Part shown: positions 26,880 to 34,942 of the stretch, piece by piece | How positions within the stretch are numbered: position 1 is the first letter of the stretch | Layout: every line of letters starts with the position of its first letter | From: Fimbriimonadaceae bacterium | GTDB taxonomy: Bacteria; Armatimonadota; Fimbriimonadia; Fimbriimonadales; Fimbriimonadaceae | NCBI GenBank assembly: GCA_019638775.1 | Contig: JAHBTD010000003.1 | Coordinates: 62,001 to 126,000, forward strand | DNA: 64,000 nucleotides | Direction: 5' to 3' | Position numbers and translations under genes: made by a program | Notes under the pieces: model-generated | The model's input: the letters and a program-made list of their open reading frames with translations, nothing else | Told to the model about the DNA's origin: nothing | Database searches by the model: none

Positions 26880-27401
26880 TCAGACCTTCTTCGTAAAGGT
26901 GCCTTCACCGACTTTGACCCACTTGTCGCCCTCTTTGAACTCAAGCAAGAAGTGAATCTCGGTGGCGCTTTTCTTGGTCATCGTTCCTCGCCCGATGGTT
27001 GGCGCGCCATCTCCAACGTTCCAGGGCTCGCTGACCATGACCATTTTGTCGCCTGTCAGTGTTCCGTGCTCAATTCGAGGATCGGGGCTGAAGTTTGTGA
27101 AAGCCCATGAGTCGTACTGCTTCTTTGTCGAATTCCAACCGATGTACATCGATTCGGTCATCTTGGCGCCCATCATGTCCATGAGTGTTGTTGACTTCAA
27201 GAACTGTCCATCAAACTCATTTTTCATCGTGTACTTGGTCTCGAAGTCCATGCCTTGCATGCTCATCTTGACCGTGGCTGACCAATCTCCGATTAACCAG
27301 TCCAGTTTCTTCACCTCGGCTGGGGCTTCAAGGTTCGGAACTTGGGCGATGCAGAGCGCTGCAAGGACAATCGTCGAAAATATAAGTGTCAATCGCTTCA
27401 T
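26880..27401 (-). CDS. secreted DUF1579-family protein
   Basis: 173 residues. Signal peptide MKRLTLIFSTIVLAALCIAQ, then a lipocalin-like beta-barrel domain: LDWLIGDWSATVKM, FDGQFLKSTTLMDMMGAKMTESMYIGWNSTKKQYDSWAF. This W-x-G-x-W plus GxDxxxxxY pattern is DUF1579. Function unknown; likely binds a small hydrophobic ligand. The ATG at 27401 gives the signal peptide; an upstream in-frame GTG at 27416 adds five residues only. Confidence 0.82.
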   Translation of the reverse strand: MKRLTLIFSTIVLAALCIAQVPNLEAPAEVKKLDWLIGDWSATVKMSMQGMDFETKYTMKNEFDGQFLKSTTLMDMMGAKMTESMYIGWNSTKKQYDSWAFTNFSPDPRIEHGTLTGDKMVMVSEPWNVGDGAPTIGRGTMTKKSATEIHFLLEFKEGDKWVKVGEGTFTKKV

Positions 27402-27514
27402 TGTAGATATCACCATTCGTGCCGGAATTCATCCGACGGATTGCCCTCAACATAGCACACCCTTCGAGGATTGTGAAGTCGGGACGGACCTTGAGCCTGC
27501 GCTCGAACTTCCCG

Positions 27515-27520
27515 TAAACT
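27515..27520 (+). promoter_or_regulatory. -10 box TAAACT of hisI, leaderless
   Basis: TAAACT, CTGCTT, ATG: a six-base gap, no ribosome binding site. TTGAGC at 27491-27496 is a fair -35 with an 18-base spacer. Confidence 0.6.
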
Positions 27521-27526
27521 CTGCTT

Positions 27527-27898
27527 ATGTCCAGCGCTCTCACCGACGTAATCAACCAAATTAAGTTCAATTCCGATGGCCTCGTCCCCGCTATCGTGCA
27601 AGACCATGAGAACGGGCAGGTGTTGATGATGGCTTGGATGAATCGTGAGGCGGTGGTGGCAACGGTCGAGACCAAACGATGTACGTTTTGGAGTCGGTCG
27701 AGGGAGAAATTCTGGATCAAAGGCGAGACCAGTGGGCACTTCCAGTTTGTAAAGCGGATTGCCGTGGACTGTGACATGGATACGCTGCTCGTCTGGGTTG
27801 AGCAAGTGGGCGCGGCGTGCCACGAAAATTACCGGTCTTGCTTCTTTAGAGATTTGGATGAGGAAGGCTTAAAAGTCAACGCTGAACGAGTGCGTTAA
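27527..27898 (+). CDS. hisI: phosphoribosyl-AMP cyclohydrolase
   Basis: 123 residues, the stand-alone form without the HisE pyrophosphohydrolase. It opens the purine ring of PR-AMP in histidine synthesis. [30 protein letters not shown], the metal site DCDMDTLL and the Cys-containing [14 protein letters not shown] are all present. Isolated from other his genes in this window. Convergent with prfA. Confidence 0.96.
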   Translation: MSSALTDVINQIKFNSDGLVPAIVQDHENGQVLMMAWMNREAVVATVETKRCTFWSRSREKFWIKGETSGHFQFVKRIAVDCDMDTLLVWVEQVGAACHENYRSCFFRDLDEEGLKVNAERVR

Positions 27899-27932
27899 CT
27901 CAGGGGGATGCGATAATCAAGCTCAGCACCGT

Positions 27933-29006
27933 TTACTCTGCGCTTTCTTCCTCTGCCAATCTCCGTGCTTGCTCGTCTTGTGAAAGCGCGTCCAGCATCG
28001 CCTGAATATCTCCGTCCATAAAGGTTACGGTGTTATGAACATCAAATCCGATCCGGTGGTCGGTGATGCGGGATTGTGGGAAGTTATAGGTTCGGATTTT
28101 CTCGGAGCGGTCTCCTGAGCCGATCTGCCCTTTGCGCAGTTCGCCGCGCTCCTTTGCAAGGCGCTCTTGTTCCGCCTGATAAATCTTGGCGCGAAGAACC
28201 GACATGCCCTGAAGCTTGTTTTGCTGTTGGCTACGCTGGTCTTGGCAAGTAACGACCGTTCCGGTGGGCTTATGGACGATTCGAATTGCGGTTTCGTTCT
28301 TTTGCATGTGCTGCCCGCCCGCAGAGCTTGAACGAAACGTAGAGATCTCAAGGTCATCGTCTTTGATCTCGATATCGACATCATCCGCTTCGGGAAGAAC
28401 AGCAACGGTCACTGTCGAAGTGTGGATGCGGCCGCCGCTTTCGGTCTTGGGGACGCGCTGAACCCGGTGCACACCGCTTTCGTGCTTGAGCTGGCTGTAG
28501 GCGCCCTTGGCGTCGATGCTGAACGTGACACGGTCTAAGCCACCGATCCCAGACTCCAAAATATCGCTGACTTCGTACTTCCACTTTCGGCGTTCGGCAT
28601 AGCGCGTATACATCCTGAAGAGGTCACCGGCGAAAAGCGCGGCTTCGTCTCCTCCGGCAGCGGGCCGGATTTCGATGATAACTGGCTTGTCGTCCATCGG
28701 GTCTTTGGGGACGAGCATCAGCTTGAGCTGATCTTCAAGCTGTGAGACTTTCTCTTTGGTCGGCTCTAGCTCGACCTGGGCAAACTCGCGTGTTTCGGGG
28801 TCGGAGTCGTTGAGCAGGTCTTCGATCTCTTTGAGGTCATCAAGAGCTTTTTTGTATTGGCGAATAAGCCCAACAATCTCTTGGAGGTCGGAGCTTTCTT
28901 TGCCGAGGCGTTGGAGTTCGGAAATGTTGGAGGTGATCGAAGGATTTTGAAGATCCGCTTCGACCTGTTCAAAGCGTTTTTCAATCCCTTCGAGCTTAGC
29001 GAGCAT
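27933..29006 (-). CDS. prfA: peptide chain release factor 1
   Basis: 357 residues. The catalytic GGQ is in SSAGGQHMQKNETAIRI. The stop-codon reading PxT tripeptide appears as PKT in RVQRVPKTESGGRIHTS, the RF1 pattern, so it reads UAA and UAG. N-terminal coiled coil is complete. Starts at ATG 29006 seven bases after TAAACT. prmC is not next to it. Confidence 0.97.
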   Translation of the reverse strand: MLAKLEGIEKRFEQVEADLQNPSITSNISELQRLGKESSDLQEIVGLIRQYKKALDDLKEIEDLLNDSDPETREFAQVELEPTKEKVSQLEDQLKLMLVPKDPMDDKPVIIEIRPAAGGDEAALFAGDLFRMYTRYAERRKWKYEVSDILESGIGGLDRVTFSIDAKGAYSQLKHESGVHRVQRVPKTESGGRIHTSTVTVAVLPEADDVDIEIKDDDLEISTFRSSSAGGQHMQKNETAIRIVHKPTGTVVTCQDQRSQQQNKLQGMSVLRAKIYQAEQERLAKERGELRKGQIGSGDRSEKIRTYNFPQSRITDHRIGFDVHNTVTFMDGDIQAMLDALSQDEQARRLAEEESAE

Positions 29007-29013
29007 GGGGTTG

Positions 29014-29019
29014 AGTTTA
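29014..29019 (-). promoter_or_regulatory. -10 box TAAACT of prfA, leaderless
   Basis: On the minus strand TAAACT, CAACCCC, ATG at 29006. It is the same hexamer as hisI and pheS. Confidence 0.6.
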
Positions 29020-29064
29020 CCAGTGAGGCTGGATCAGCCTTAGGACAGACTGTCATGGATTGAA

Positions 29065-29412
29065 CTAGTTTGATTGAGTTGAGGCGATGTGATCTTCCCA
29101 TTGCATCGCTGTATGAAGGATTCGTATGATACGAATGCCGCCGCTGATCTGTCTGTAGACAATTCTGTGACCGTGCGCAGAGCGCCTGTTTCGGATCTTC
29201 GCGAGGTACATCATCAATTCGGGATATTGTTGAATTGTACGACCAATCGACGGGTTGGTAGCAAGGCTCTGAAGCGTCTCTTGCAAGAAGGCGGTGTACC
29301 GGTTTGCCTGTTCATCGCCCCAGTTTGAGGCTGTAGCATTGTCGATAGAGGCGAGATCAAGCATCGCTGCCTCTGTGAGCAGAACTAAGCGCTCTGGTTG
29401 GACTTCATCCAT
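29065..29412 (-). CDS. RelE/ParE-family toxin
   Basis: 115 residues. The fold signature is clear: ERLVLLTEAAMLDLASIDNATASNWG at the N terminus, a helix (TLQSLATNPSIGR) and the C-terminal strands HGHRIVYRQISGGIRIIRILHTAMQWEDHI, which match ParE toxins (gyrase inhibitors) of the plasmid-stabilisation type. Its start overlaps the last 28 bases of the antitoxin gene in another frame, so it is probably made by coupled translation. Confidence 0.87.
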   Translation of the reverse strand: MDEVQPERLVLLTEAAMLDLASIDNATASNWGDEQANRYTAFLQETLQSLATNPSIGRTIQQYPELMMYLAKIRNRRSAHGHRIVYRQISGGIRIIRILHTAMQWEDHIASTQSN

Positions 29413-29564
29413 TTTTTGCGGCGCTCTTTCGCAAATTTGACCGCTTCGTCGAGAGTGACGAAGTTGCCCTGTTCCTCGGATTCGATGCCTTCTTTGATCG
29501 CGGCGACCGTGGCTGCGTCAAGAACTTCGGGGCTCTCAGCCTTTTCTTTTTCATTCGGTTTCAT
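29385..29564 (-). CDS. antitoxin partner of the ParE-like toxin (59 codons)
   Basis: A 59-codon frame from ATG 29564 to TAG 29385: MKPNEKEKAESPEVLDAATV and, further on, EGIESEEQGNFVTLDEAVK, ending KERRKKWMKSNQSA. Short, highly charged, placed directly upstream of and overlapping the toxin. The EGNFVTLDE-type segment is common in small antitoxins paired with ParE toxins. The N-terminal part would bind DNA for autoregulation but I cannot assign it to a fold. GGGTTGTC-rich upstream has no strong ribosome binding site. Confidence 0.75.
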   Translation of the reverse strand: MKPNEKEKAESPEVLDAATVAAIKEGIESEEQGNFVTLDEAVKFAKERRKKWMKSNQSA

Positions 29565-29627
29565 CGGGTTGTCTTATTCTACGATACGCTGCTCTTAACT
29601 GATTCAATTCATGGGCTGGCGGAGAGC

Positions 29628-31040
29628 TTAACGAGACGCCTTCTCCCCGAACTCAATCAGAAACTCCGCCGATTGTGTAATCGCGTCGCTTGGCCCGAGC
29701 ATGGCATCAATCTCGGCAAACGCCTCTAGCTGATTCGTGCGAGTTTCACTATCTTTCAAGACAGCCAATAGCTTTTCGCGGATCGCAGCCCCGGTAGCGG
29801 CATATTGGATCAGTTCTGGCACAACTTCTCGGTCGAGGAGAATGTTGGGTTGAGAGATGTGCTTCACCTTGAAGCCGACCAGGCGGGCCTCTATCTCGGT
29901 GGTCTTTGAGATGCGATAAATGACGACGTGTGGGCATCCACAAAGGGCTGCTTCAAGGGTTGCCGTACCGCTGCAGACGATCCCTGCCCTTGCCTTCAGG
30001 AGGACCTGCGCGGTTTTGCCGACGATAAACTCGTCGTTTCTTCCGGGCGATAGCTTTGACCACCGACTTTGAAGGTCAACAAGGTCCAGGTTTGGAGATA
30101 CGGCAAAGGCGGCTGTTTCGGGCAGGTCCTTGAGCGCGTCGGAGATGGCTGGGAGGTTCTGCTCAATCTCGGCAACTCGGCTGCCGGGGAGAATGGCGAT
30201 GCCCTCCCGTTGATCTGTCGAGGGAGAGGAATGATGATCCGGCATCGACGGAGCGATGCCCTCCCGCTGCTCTCGCACGAGCTGTTTGAGCGGGTGCCCA
30301 AGGAAGTGGGCGTCCACGCCCATCTCCTTCAAAATCTCGGCAGACCAAGGAAACGGGGTAATTACTGCGTCGCAAAGATTCGGCAGGTCTTTGCCTTGCC
30401 GATCTTTGCGCCAGCTGCCTGGGGGAATAAAATAGATCACCTTCCATCCAGCTGCCTTCGCCTGCCGGGAGAGTCTTAGGTTGGCAAAGCCGAAGTCGAT
30501 GGGGATGAAGATGCCGGGCGGGCCTTCGTTCAGAGCGCGTACCGCCTTTCGGTATCCGGCAAGAACTCTGAAATACACACGGACGGCCTGCGTGATTCCA
30601 ATCGCTCCCCATTTGCGGGAGTCGGCGACGATCTGGACGCCTTCGTCGCGCATCTTGGCTCCTCCGATGCCTTCAAATCTTGCTGATATTGGGTTGCTCT
30701 TCGTTCGTCCGTCGGGAGGAAGTGCGCGGTTCTCAGCCTGGGCGACGAGGCGGTAAAGATCGCCGAAGGTGCGCAAGCCTGCTGCTTCCTTATCCGGGGC
30801 TTCAAAGCCGAGAACATTCTCGGCTTGCATGACCATCTCCATGGTATCGAGCGAATCGAGACCCTCAGCAATGAGCAACTCTTGGTCAGTTGGGGTTTGG
30901 CTCAAGCCCAACGCTTGGGCAACGCGGGTCCGGAAAGGATCGGCTTCTTCCATCGGCTGATTCAGCCGCTTCATCTCCCGCACAAGCGCGGCCCCGTATG
31001 CATCGCCGGAAGCCTCGCCTGCAGAAAGGAAGTACCTCAT
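29628..31040 (-). CDS. lpxB: lipid-A-disaccharide synthase with inserted ACP-like domain
   Basis: 470 residues against about 380 usual. LpxB joins UDP-diacylglucosamine and lipid X to the lipid A disaccharide at the inner membrane. The N terminus MRYFLSAGEASGDAYGAALV is canonical, as are FEGIGGAKM, IPIDFGFANL (catalytic-type Asp), FLGHPL, ILPGSRVAEIEQ and SGTATLEAALCGCPHVVIY. Between the first helix (REMKR, residue 25) and FEGIGG (residue 122) lies about 95 extra residues containing an acyl carrier protein-like domain (see 30732-30950). A second oddity is the linker before ILPGSR, where QREGIA occurs twice 19 residues apart. Start ATG overlaps the lpxA stop (ATGA). Last of fabZ-lpxA-lpxB. Confidence 0.9.
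   Translation of the reverse strand: MRYFLSAGEASGDAYGAALVREMKRLNQPMEEADPFRTRVAQALGLSQTPTDQELLIAEGLDSLDTMEMVMQAENVLGFEAPDKEAAGLRTFGDLYRLVAQAENRALPPDGRTKSNPISARFEGIGGAKMRDEGVQIVADSRKWGAIGITQAVRVYFRVLAGYRKAVRALNEGPPGIFIPIDFGFANLRLSRQAKAAGWKVIYFIPPGSWRKDRQGKDLPNLCDAVITPFPWSAEILKEMGVDAHFLGHPLKQLVREQREGIAPSMPDHHSSPSTDQREGIAILPGSRVAEIEQNLPAISDALKDLPETAAFAVSPNLDLVDLQSRWSKLSPGRNDEFIVGKTAQVLLKARAGIVCSGTATLEAALCGCPHVVIYRISKTTEIEARLVGFKVKHISQPNILLDREVVPELIQYAATGAAIREKLLAVLKDSETRTNQLEAFAEIDAMLGPSDAITQSAEFLIEFGEKASR
30732..30950 (-). other. acyl-carrier-protein-like domain inside LpxB
   Basis: Residues 31-103 of LpxB. Helix I FRTRVAQALGL, the loop, then AEGLDSLDTMEMVMQAENVL with Asp62-Ser63-Leu64, the phosphopantetheine attachment motif of ACP, then GFEAPDKEAAGLRTFGDLYRLV matching the acidic PDEEA.. 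T..D helix III/IV part of ACP. Compared with E. coli AcpP, DSLDT, E, VM, PD and EA are shared at equivalent places. The domain is in frame with no stop, so the host protein reads through. The serine codon is at 30852-30854. Confidence 0.88.
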
Positions 31041-31825
31041 CTCTGGTCGCCGCGACCGTTCTTACCCTTGAACAGCCGTTCAAGAAATGCCAGGAGGTAC
31101 TCAAGCTCCACGCTGGAATCAACCTCCTTGCGAACGATCTCCAGCGCATGGGATAGGCCAAGCTCTGACTTAAAGAGAAGCTTGCAGGCTTTATGCAGAC
31201 CCATTCGCACAGGCTGGGTGACACCAATCCGGCGAAGACCGACGGCGTTGATGTCGGCAACCTGCTCGTCTCCGGAGCTATACAGCATAAACGGGGGGAT
31301 GTCTCGAACGATCTTTCCGAAGCCGCCCACCATCGCGATCTTTCCAATGCGCACAAACTGGTGGATGCCGACCATTCCTCCGATGTTGGCCATCTCTTCG
31401 ACGGTGACGTGTCCAGAAAGTCCGACATTGTTTGCCATGGTCACATGGTCGTGCAAGACGACGTTATGGCCAAGATGGCAATAGGCCATCAAAAAGCAAT
31501 CATTACCCACCACCGTGGTGTTGCCTTCGCCCGAGGCACGGTGGATGGTCACATATTCGCGGAAAATGTTGTCGTTGCCGATGGTGAGAAACGTGGGTTC
31601 GCCTTTGTATTTGCGGTCCTGCGGAGGGCCGCCGATGACCGAACCTTGCCCAAAGAAGTTGCGCTCGCCGATCGTGGTGCCGCTTTTGATGGTCACGTGG
31701 GAATCGAGTTTGCAATCCGACCCAATGGTGACACCACCCTCAATGTAGCAAAACGGGCCGATCTCGACATTAGCCGCGATCTGCGCCGAGGGGTCTACGT
31801 GAGCAAGGGCGTGTATGGTTGGCAA
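31037..31825 (-). CDS. lpxA: UDP-GlcNAc O-acyltransferase (acyl-ACP dependent)
   Basis: 262 residues. Left-handed beta-helix hexapeptide repeats run from residue 5 to about 190; FREYVTIHRA and YCHLGHNVVL (catalytic His) and GGMVGIHQFVRIG are signature blocks. It starts lipid A synthesis by moving 3-hydroxyacyl from ACP to UDP-GlcNAc. The start codon is TTG directly after the TAG stop of fabZ, with no gap, so translation depends on re-initiation. ATGA overlap with lpxB. Confidence 0.95.
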   Translation of the reverse strand: MPTIHALAHVDPSAQIAANVEIGPFCYIEGGVTIGSDCKLDSHVTIKSGTTIGERNFFGQGSVIGGPPQDRKYKGEPTFLTIGNDNIFREYVTIHRASGEGNTTVVGNDCFLMAYCHLGHNVVLHDHVTMANNVGLSGHVTVEEMANIGGMVGIHQFVRIGKIAMVGGFGKIVRDIPPFMLYSSGDEQVADINAVGLRRIGVTQPVRMGLHKACKLLFKSELGLSHALEIVRKEVDSSVELEYLLAFLERLFKGKNGRGDQR

Positions 31826-32263
31826 CTACTCTTCCCTCGGTACCAGCTTGCAGATGATCTCAGCCTCTGCGACACGCTGGTCGTCGACGGTCGCCGAGAC
31901 GATGACTTTACCGATGACGCCTTTGATCCAAGCAATCTCGGCGACACTGACCAAGCGGTCACCAGGAATGACGGGTCTTCGGAGCTTCACATTGTCGATA
32001 GAACCGATGAGTGGGACGAGTCCACCAAGTTTGGGGTCGCTCAACAAAAGCACCGCACCGACTTGGGCCATTGCTTCGATGATGAGAACGCCGGGCATGA
32101 CTGGCATCCCTGGATAATGGCCTTGAAAAAACTGCTCGTTAAACGTAACGCATTTAAGGCCTTTGATCGACTTCCCAGGTTCAATCTCAAGAATCCGGTC
32201 GACGAGAAGCATCGGGTAGCGATGCGGCAGGTACGCCAGGATTCTCTCGATATTCATGGGCAT
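31826..32263 (-). CDS. fabZ: 3-hydroxyacyl-ACP dehydratase
   Basis: 145 residues from the ATG at 32263. Hot-dog fold with LPHRYPMLLVDRIL, FFQGHYPGMPVMPGVLIIEAMAQ (catalytic His and Glu region) and IDNVKLRRPVIPGD. It dehydrates 3-hydroxyacyl-ACP in fatty acid elongation and competes with LpxA for the same substrate, which explains the common fabZ-lpxA pairing. The frame stays open upstream to 32371 but that extension is not like FabZ; ATG 32257 two codons later is an alternative. No clear ribosome binding site. Confidence 0.93.
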   Translation of the reverse strand: MPMNIERILAYLPHRYPMLLVDRILEIEPGKSIKGLKCVTFNEQFFQGHYPGMPVMPGVLIIEAMAQVGAVLLLSDPKLGGLVPLIGSIDNVKLRRPVIPGDRLVSVAEIAWIKGVIGKVIVSATVDDQRVAEAEIICKLVPREE

Positions 32264-32401
32264 CGTGAGGTCGTCCGCTTGCACGGGGTGAAGAATACCC
32301 GGCAGTCGGCGGTTGCCCCCGATCTTTGGGCGTGTTGATCGCCTGCATGAAACTCCCCGAATGAAATCCATCGGCGACAGTTGTAGAATAGGCCGTACAC
32401 C

Positions 32402-34825
32402 ATGAAATCCTTACGGGTCCTCGCTGCCTTCTTGTGCCTGTTCTCAGGCTTTGCGATGGCCCAAGAACGTCAGAAGGTGATCGTGTGGGGAGTGAAGCTT
32501 GGCCCGACTACGAAGGGGCTTGAAGCAGTTGTCCGCGAGTTTGAGCGTCGAAATCCCGACGTCAAGCTGGTCGTAACCACGATGGGCGCGGGCGGAATGA
32601 ACCCGCAAAAGCTGATGACTGCCATCGTTGGAAAGGTGCCCCCCGACGTCATCGCCCAAGACCGCTTTACGCTTGCCGATTGGGCTAGCCGTGGCGCCTT
32701 CCAGCCGCTTGACGAACTCATCGCTCGCGATGCTGGCAAAGACCCTCTCACCCCCACGCCAGACCAGTTCTACACGCCCGCCTGGGATGAGGCGAAGTAC
32801 GACGGCAAAATCTATGGCATTCCCACGGAAGCCGACAACCGGATTCTCTACTACAACAAAGAGATCTTTCGCAAGAAAGCGAAGGAGCTCCGTGCGGCTG
32901 GGCTCGATCCCGACCGTGCGCCGAGAACGTGGTCGGAGATTCTGGCTTACTCCAAAGTTCTGACCGAATACAACAAAGACGGCTCGATCAAGATCGCCGG
33001 TTTTTTGCCCAACTACGGCAACGTTTGGCTCTACATGTACGCGTTCCAGAACAACGCAAACTTCATGAGCGCAGACGGTTCCACTTGCACCATGGCGACC
33101 CCCGAAGCTGCGGAGGCTTTGGCCTTTATGGTCAAAGGCTACGATGCAGTGGGCGGATATCAGAACGCGCTGAACTTTCAGAGCGGCTTCTTGAGCGACC
33201 TCAACGACTCTTTCGTCATCGGCAAAGTTGCGATGAAGATCGACGGTGAGTGGATTATCCGCAACCTCGCTCGGTACGGACCGAAGTTGGATTTTGGCGC
33301 GGCACCACCGCCCGTACCGGATGACCGCTTTCACAAGCGCGGAAGATTCGCCGACGAGCCCGATCAATTTGTGACCTGGATGGGCGGCTTTTCTTACGCC
33401 ATCCCGACGGGAGCGCGCAACCGCGACGGCGCATGGCGATTCATCAAATGGGCTACGAGCTTGGAGGGAAGGCTTGTCGATATGCGCGAGCAGAAAGCGT
33501 GGGAGACTCGGCTGGGCCGAGAGTACGTACCGCCGCTCTCAGCTCATATTCAGGCATCGGAGATCGGCGCAACGGAGTTCACACCAACCGACCCTCGAAT
33601 TCAGTCTGCAAAGAAACTGTCGGTTGAGCTTCAACCTTTCGCACGATACCGACCCAAGACAGTTGTTGCTCAGATGCTGTGGGATGAGCACGTGCGCGCT
33701 GTCGAGAACGCATGCCTCAAGAAGATGACGCCGATGGAGGCTCTTCAAAAGGGGCAGGACACCGTGAATCGCGAGCTAAAGGAGATTAACTCGCAAAAGG
33801 ATTACCCGGTGGTGAGCAGCAATCTGCCGGTTTGGATCGCCTCAACCGTGATCGCGCTAGCGATCATGGCAGGAGTTATCGCTTTCATGAGAAAGCGAAT
33901 CGGACGTCTTGAGCGAACCGAGGCAAAGTGGGCGTATTTCTTCATTTCTCCCTGGATTATCGGATTTCTGGTCCTGACAATCGGGCCGATGATCGCCTCG
34001 CTGTTCTACAGCTTCACGATGTGGAATGTCCTTGGAGAGGCTCACTGGGTGGGGGTCAAGAACTACGCGGACCTTGCTGGATACGACCGCGACAACGTAA
34101 CGAAGTCGCTCGCTAACGTCTTCTACCTGGGTGGGATTGGAGTTCCACTCAGCTTGATGACGGGCCTTGCTGTGGCGATGCTCCTCAACGCAGCGGTGCG
34201 GGGCATGCGGTTCTACCGGACGCTCTTTTACATGCCCTCCATCGTTCCAATTGTGGCCTCGGCAGTGTTGTGGGCATGGATCCTTGCAAGTGATCCAACC
34301 AAGGGGCTGATGAACTCGTGGTGGCAATCGACCATTGGGGAATGGTTTGGAACGACACCGCCCGGCTGGCTGAACGCCGAGACTTGGGCTAAGCCAGCCC
34401 TCATCGTTCAGGGGCTATGGGGAGCAGGCGGTGGCATGATTCTGTGGCTTGCTGGGCTGAAGGGCATCTCGAACACGCTCTATGAAGCCTCAAGCCTGGA
34501 CGGGGCTTCACCCACGAAACAGTTCTTCTTCGTAACACTCCCCCAACTTAGTCCGGTCATCTTTTTTAACACCGTGATGGGTTTTATTGGAGCCTTGCAA
34601 GAGTTCGACCGGGTTTACATCATGAAGCCAGCCGACTCTACTGGCGCGGGTCCTGCCGATTCACTGTTGGTGCCTGTGTATCTGCTTTTCACCAACGGCT
34701 TTAGCTACTTCAAGATGGGTTATGCCTCGGCAATCGCCTGGGGCATTTTTGCGGTGATTCTGATCTTGACGGGCATCCAGTTCAAGCTCGCTCCGAAGTG
34801 GGTTCACTATGAGGTGGAGAAGTAG
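32402..34825 (+). CDS. ABC transporter fusion: sugar-binding protein + MalF-type permease
   Basis: 807 residues. Signal peptide (residues 1-20), a family 1 extracellular solute-binding domain (about 25-455; VIVWGVK, FERRNPDVKLVV, VPPDVIAQD, YGIPTEADNRILYYNKEIF, WRFIKWATS), then an extra hydrophobic helix at about 477-496 followed by basic RKRIGRLER, then a complete MalF-like permease (about 505-807) with its EAA loop near residues 693-715 (EASSLDGASPTKQFFFVTLP). The extra helix brings the chain back to the cytoplasm, so the topology is consistent: binding domain tethered outside, permease inside the membrane. Neither a MalG-type partner nor an ATPase gene is next to it. TAGAAT lies 12 bases before ATG. 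Confidence 0.9.
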   Translation: MKSLRVLAAFLCLFSGFAMAQERQKVIVWGVKLGPTTKGLEAVVREFERRNPDVKLVVTTMGAGGMNPQKLMTAIVGKVPPDVIAQDRFTLADWASRGAFQPLDELIARDAGKDPLTPTPDQFYTPAWDEAKYDGKIYGIPTEADNRILYYNKEIFRKKAKELRAAGLDPDRAPRTWSEILAYSKVLTEYNKDGSIKIAGFLPNYGNVWLYMYAFQNNANFMSADGSTCTMATPEAAEALAFMVKGYDAVGGYQNALNFQSGFLSDLNDSFVIGKVAMKIDGEWIIRNLARYGPKLDFGAAPPPVPDDRFHKRGRFADEPDQFVTWMGGFSYAIPTGARNRDGAWRFIKWATSLEGRLVDMREQKAWETRLGREYVPPLSAHIQASEIGATEFTPTDPRIQSAKKLSVELQPFARYRPKTVVAQMLWDEHVRAVENACLKKMTPMEALQKGQDTVNRELKEINSQKDYPVVSSNLPVWIASTVIALAIMAGVIAFMRKRIGRLERTEAKWAYFFISPWIIGFLVLTIGPMIASLFYSFTMWNVLGEAHWVGVKNYADLAGYDRDNVTKSLANVFYLGGIGVPLSLMTGLAVAMLLNAAVRGMRFYRTLFYMPSIVPIVASAVLWAWILASDPTKGLMNSWWQSTIGEWFGTTPPGWLNAETWAKPALIVQGLWGAGGGMILWLAGLKGISNTLYEASSLDGASPTKQFFFVTLPQLSPVIFFNTVMGFIGALQEFDRVYIMKPADSTGAGPADSLLVPVYLLFTNGFSYFKMGYASAIAWGIFAVILILTGIQFKLAPKWVHYEVEK

Positions 34826-34830
34826 GCGGA

Positions 34831-34922
34831 GGGCACGGGGCGTTTGGCGTTGGGTAGGGAAAGTGTCAGGCCCTGAACAGCTTCACAGCCCCGAACGCCT
34901 AACACCTTAACGCCCTGTGCCC
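34831..34922. repeat. GC-rich word-like inverted repeat
   Basis: GGGCACGGGGCGTTTGGCG at 34831-34849 pairs imperfectly with the complement of AACGCCTAACACCTTAACG and CCCTGTGCCC (34894-34922). The outer arms GGGCAC(G/A)GGGCGTT match well. It follows the transporter fusion gene and may terminate it. The middle repeats words such as AACGCC. No gene seen. Confidence 0.5.
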
Positions 34923-34930
34923 AAAATGGC

Positions 34931-34936
34931 TATACT
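34931..34936 (+). promoter_or_regulatory. -10 box TATACT, leaderless GTG start
   Basis: TATACT, CTCCCC, GTG at 34943: a six-base gap. It argues that the GTG is used although ATG codons occur later in frame. Confidence 0.55.
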
Positions 34937-34942
34937 CTCCCC

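Noticed and set aside
31193-32338. 381-codon open frame on the plus strand
   Set aside because: Lies antisense to lpxA and fabZ, which are certain. Composition gives no domain; high-GC shadow frame.
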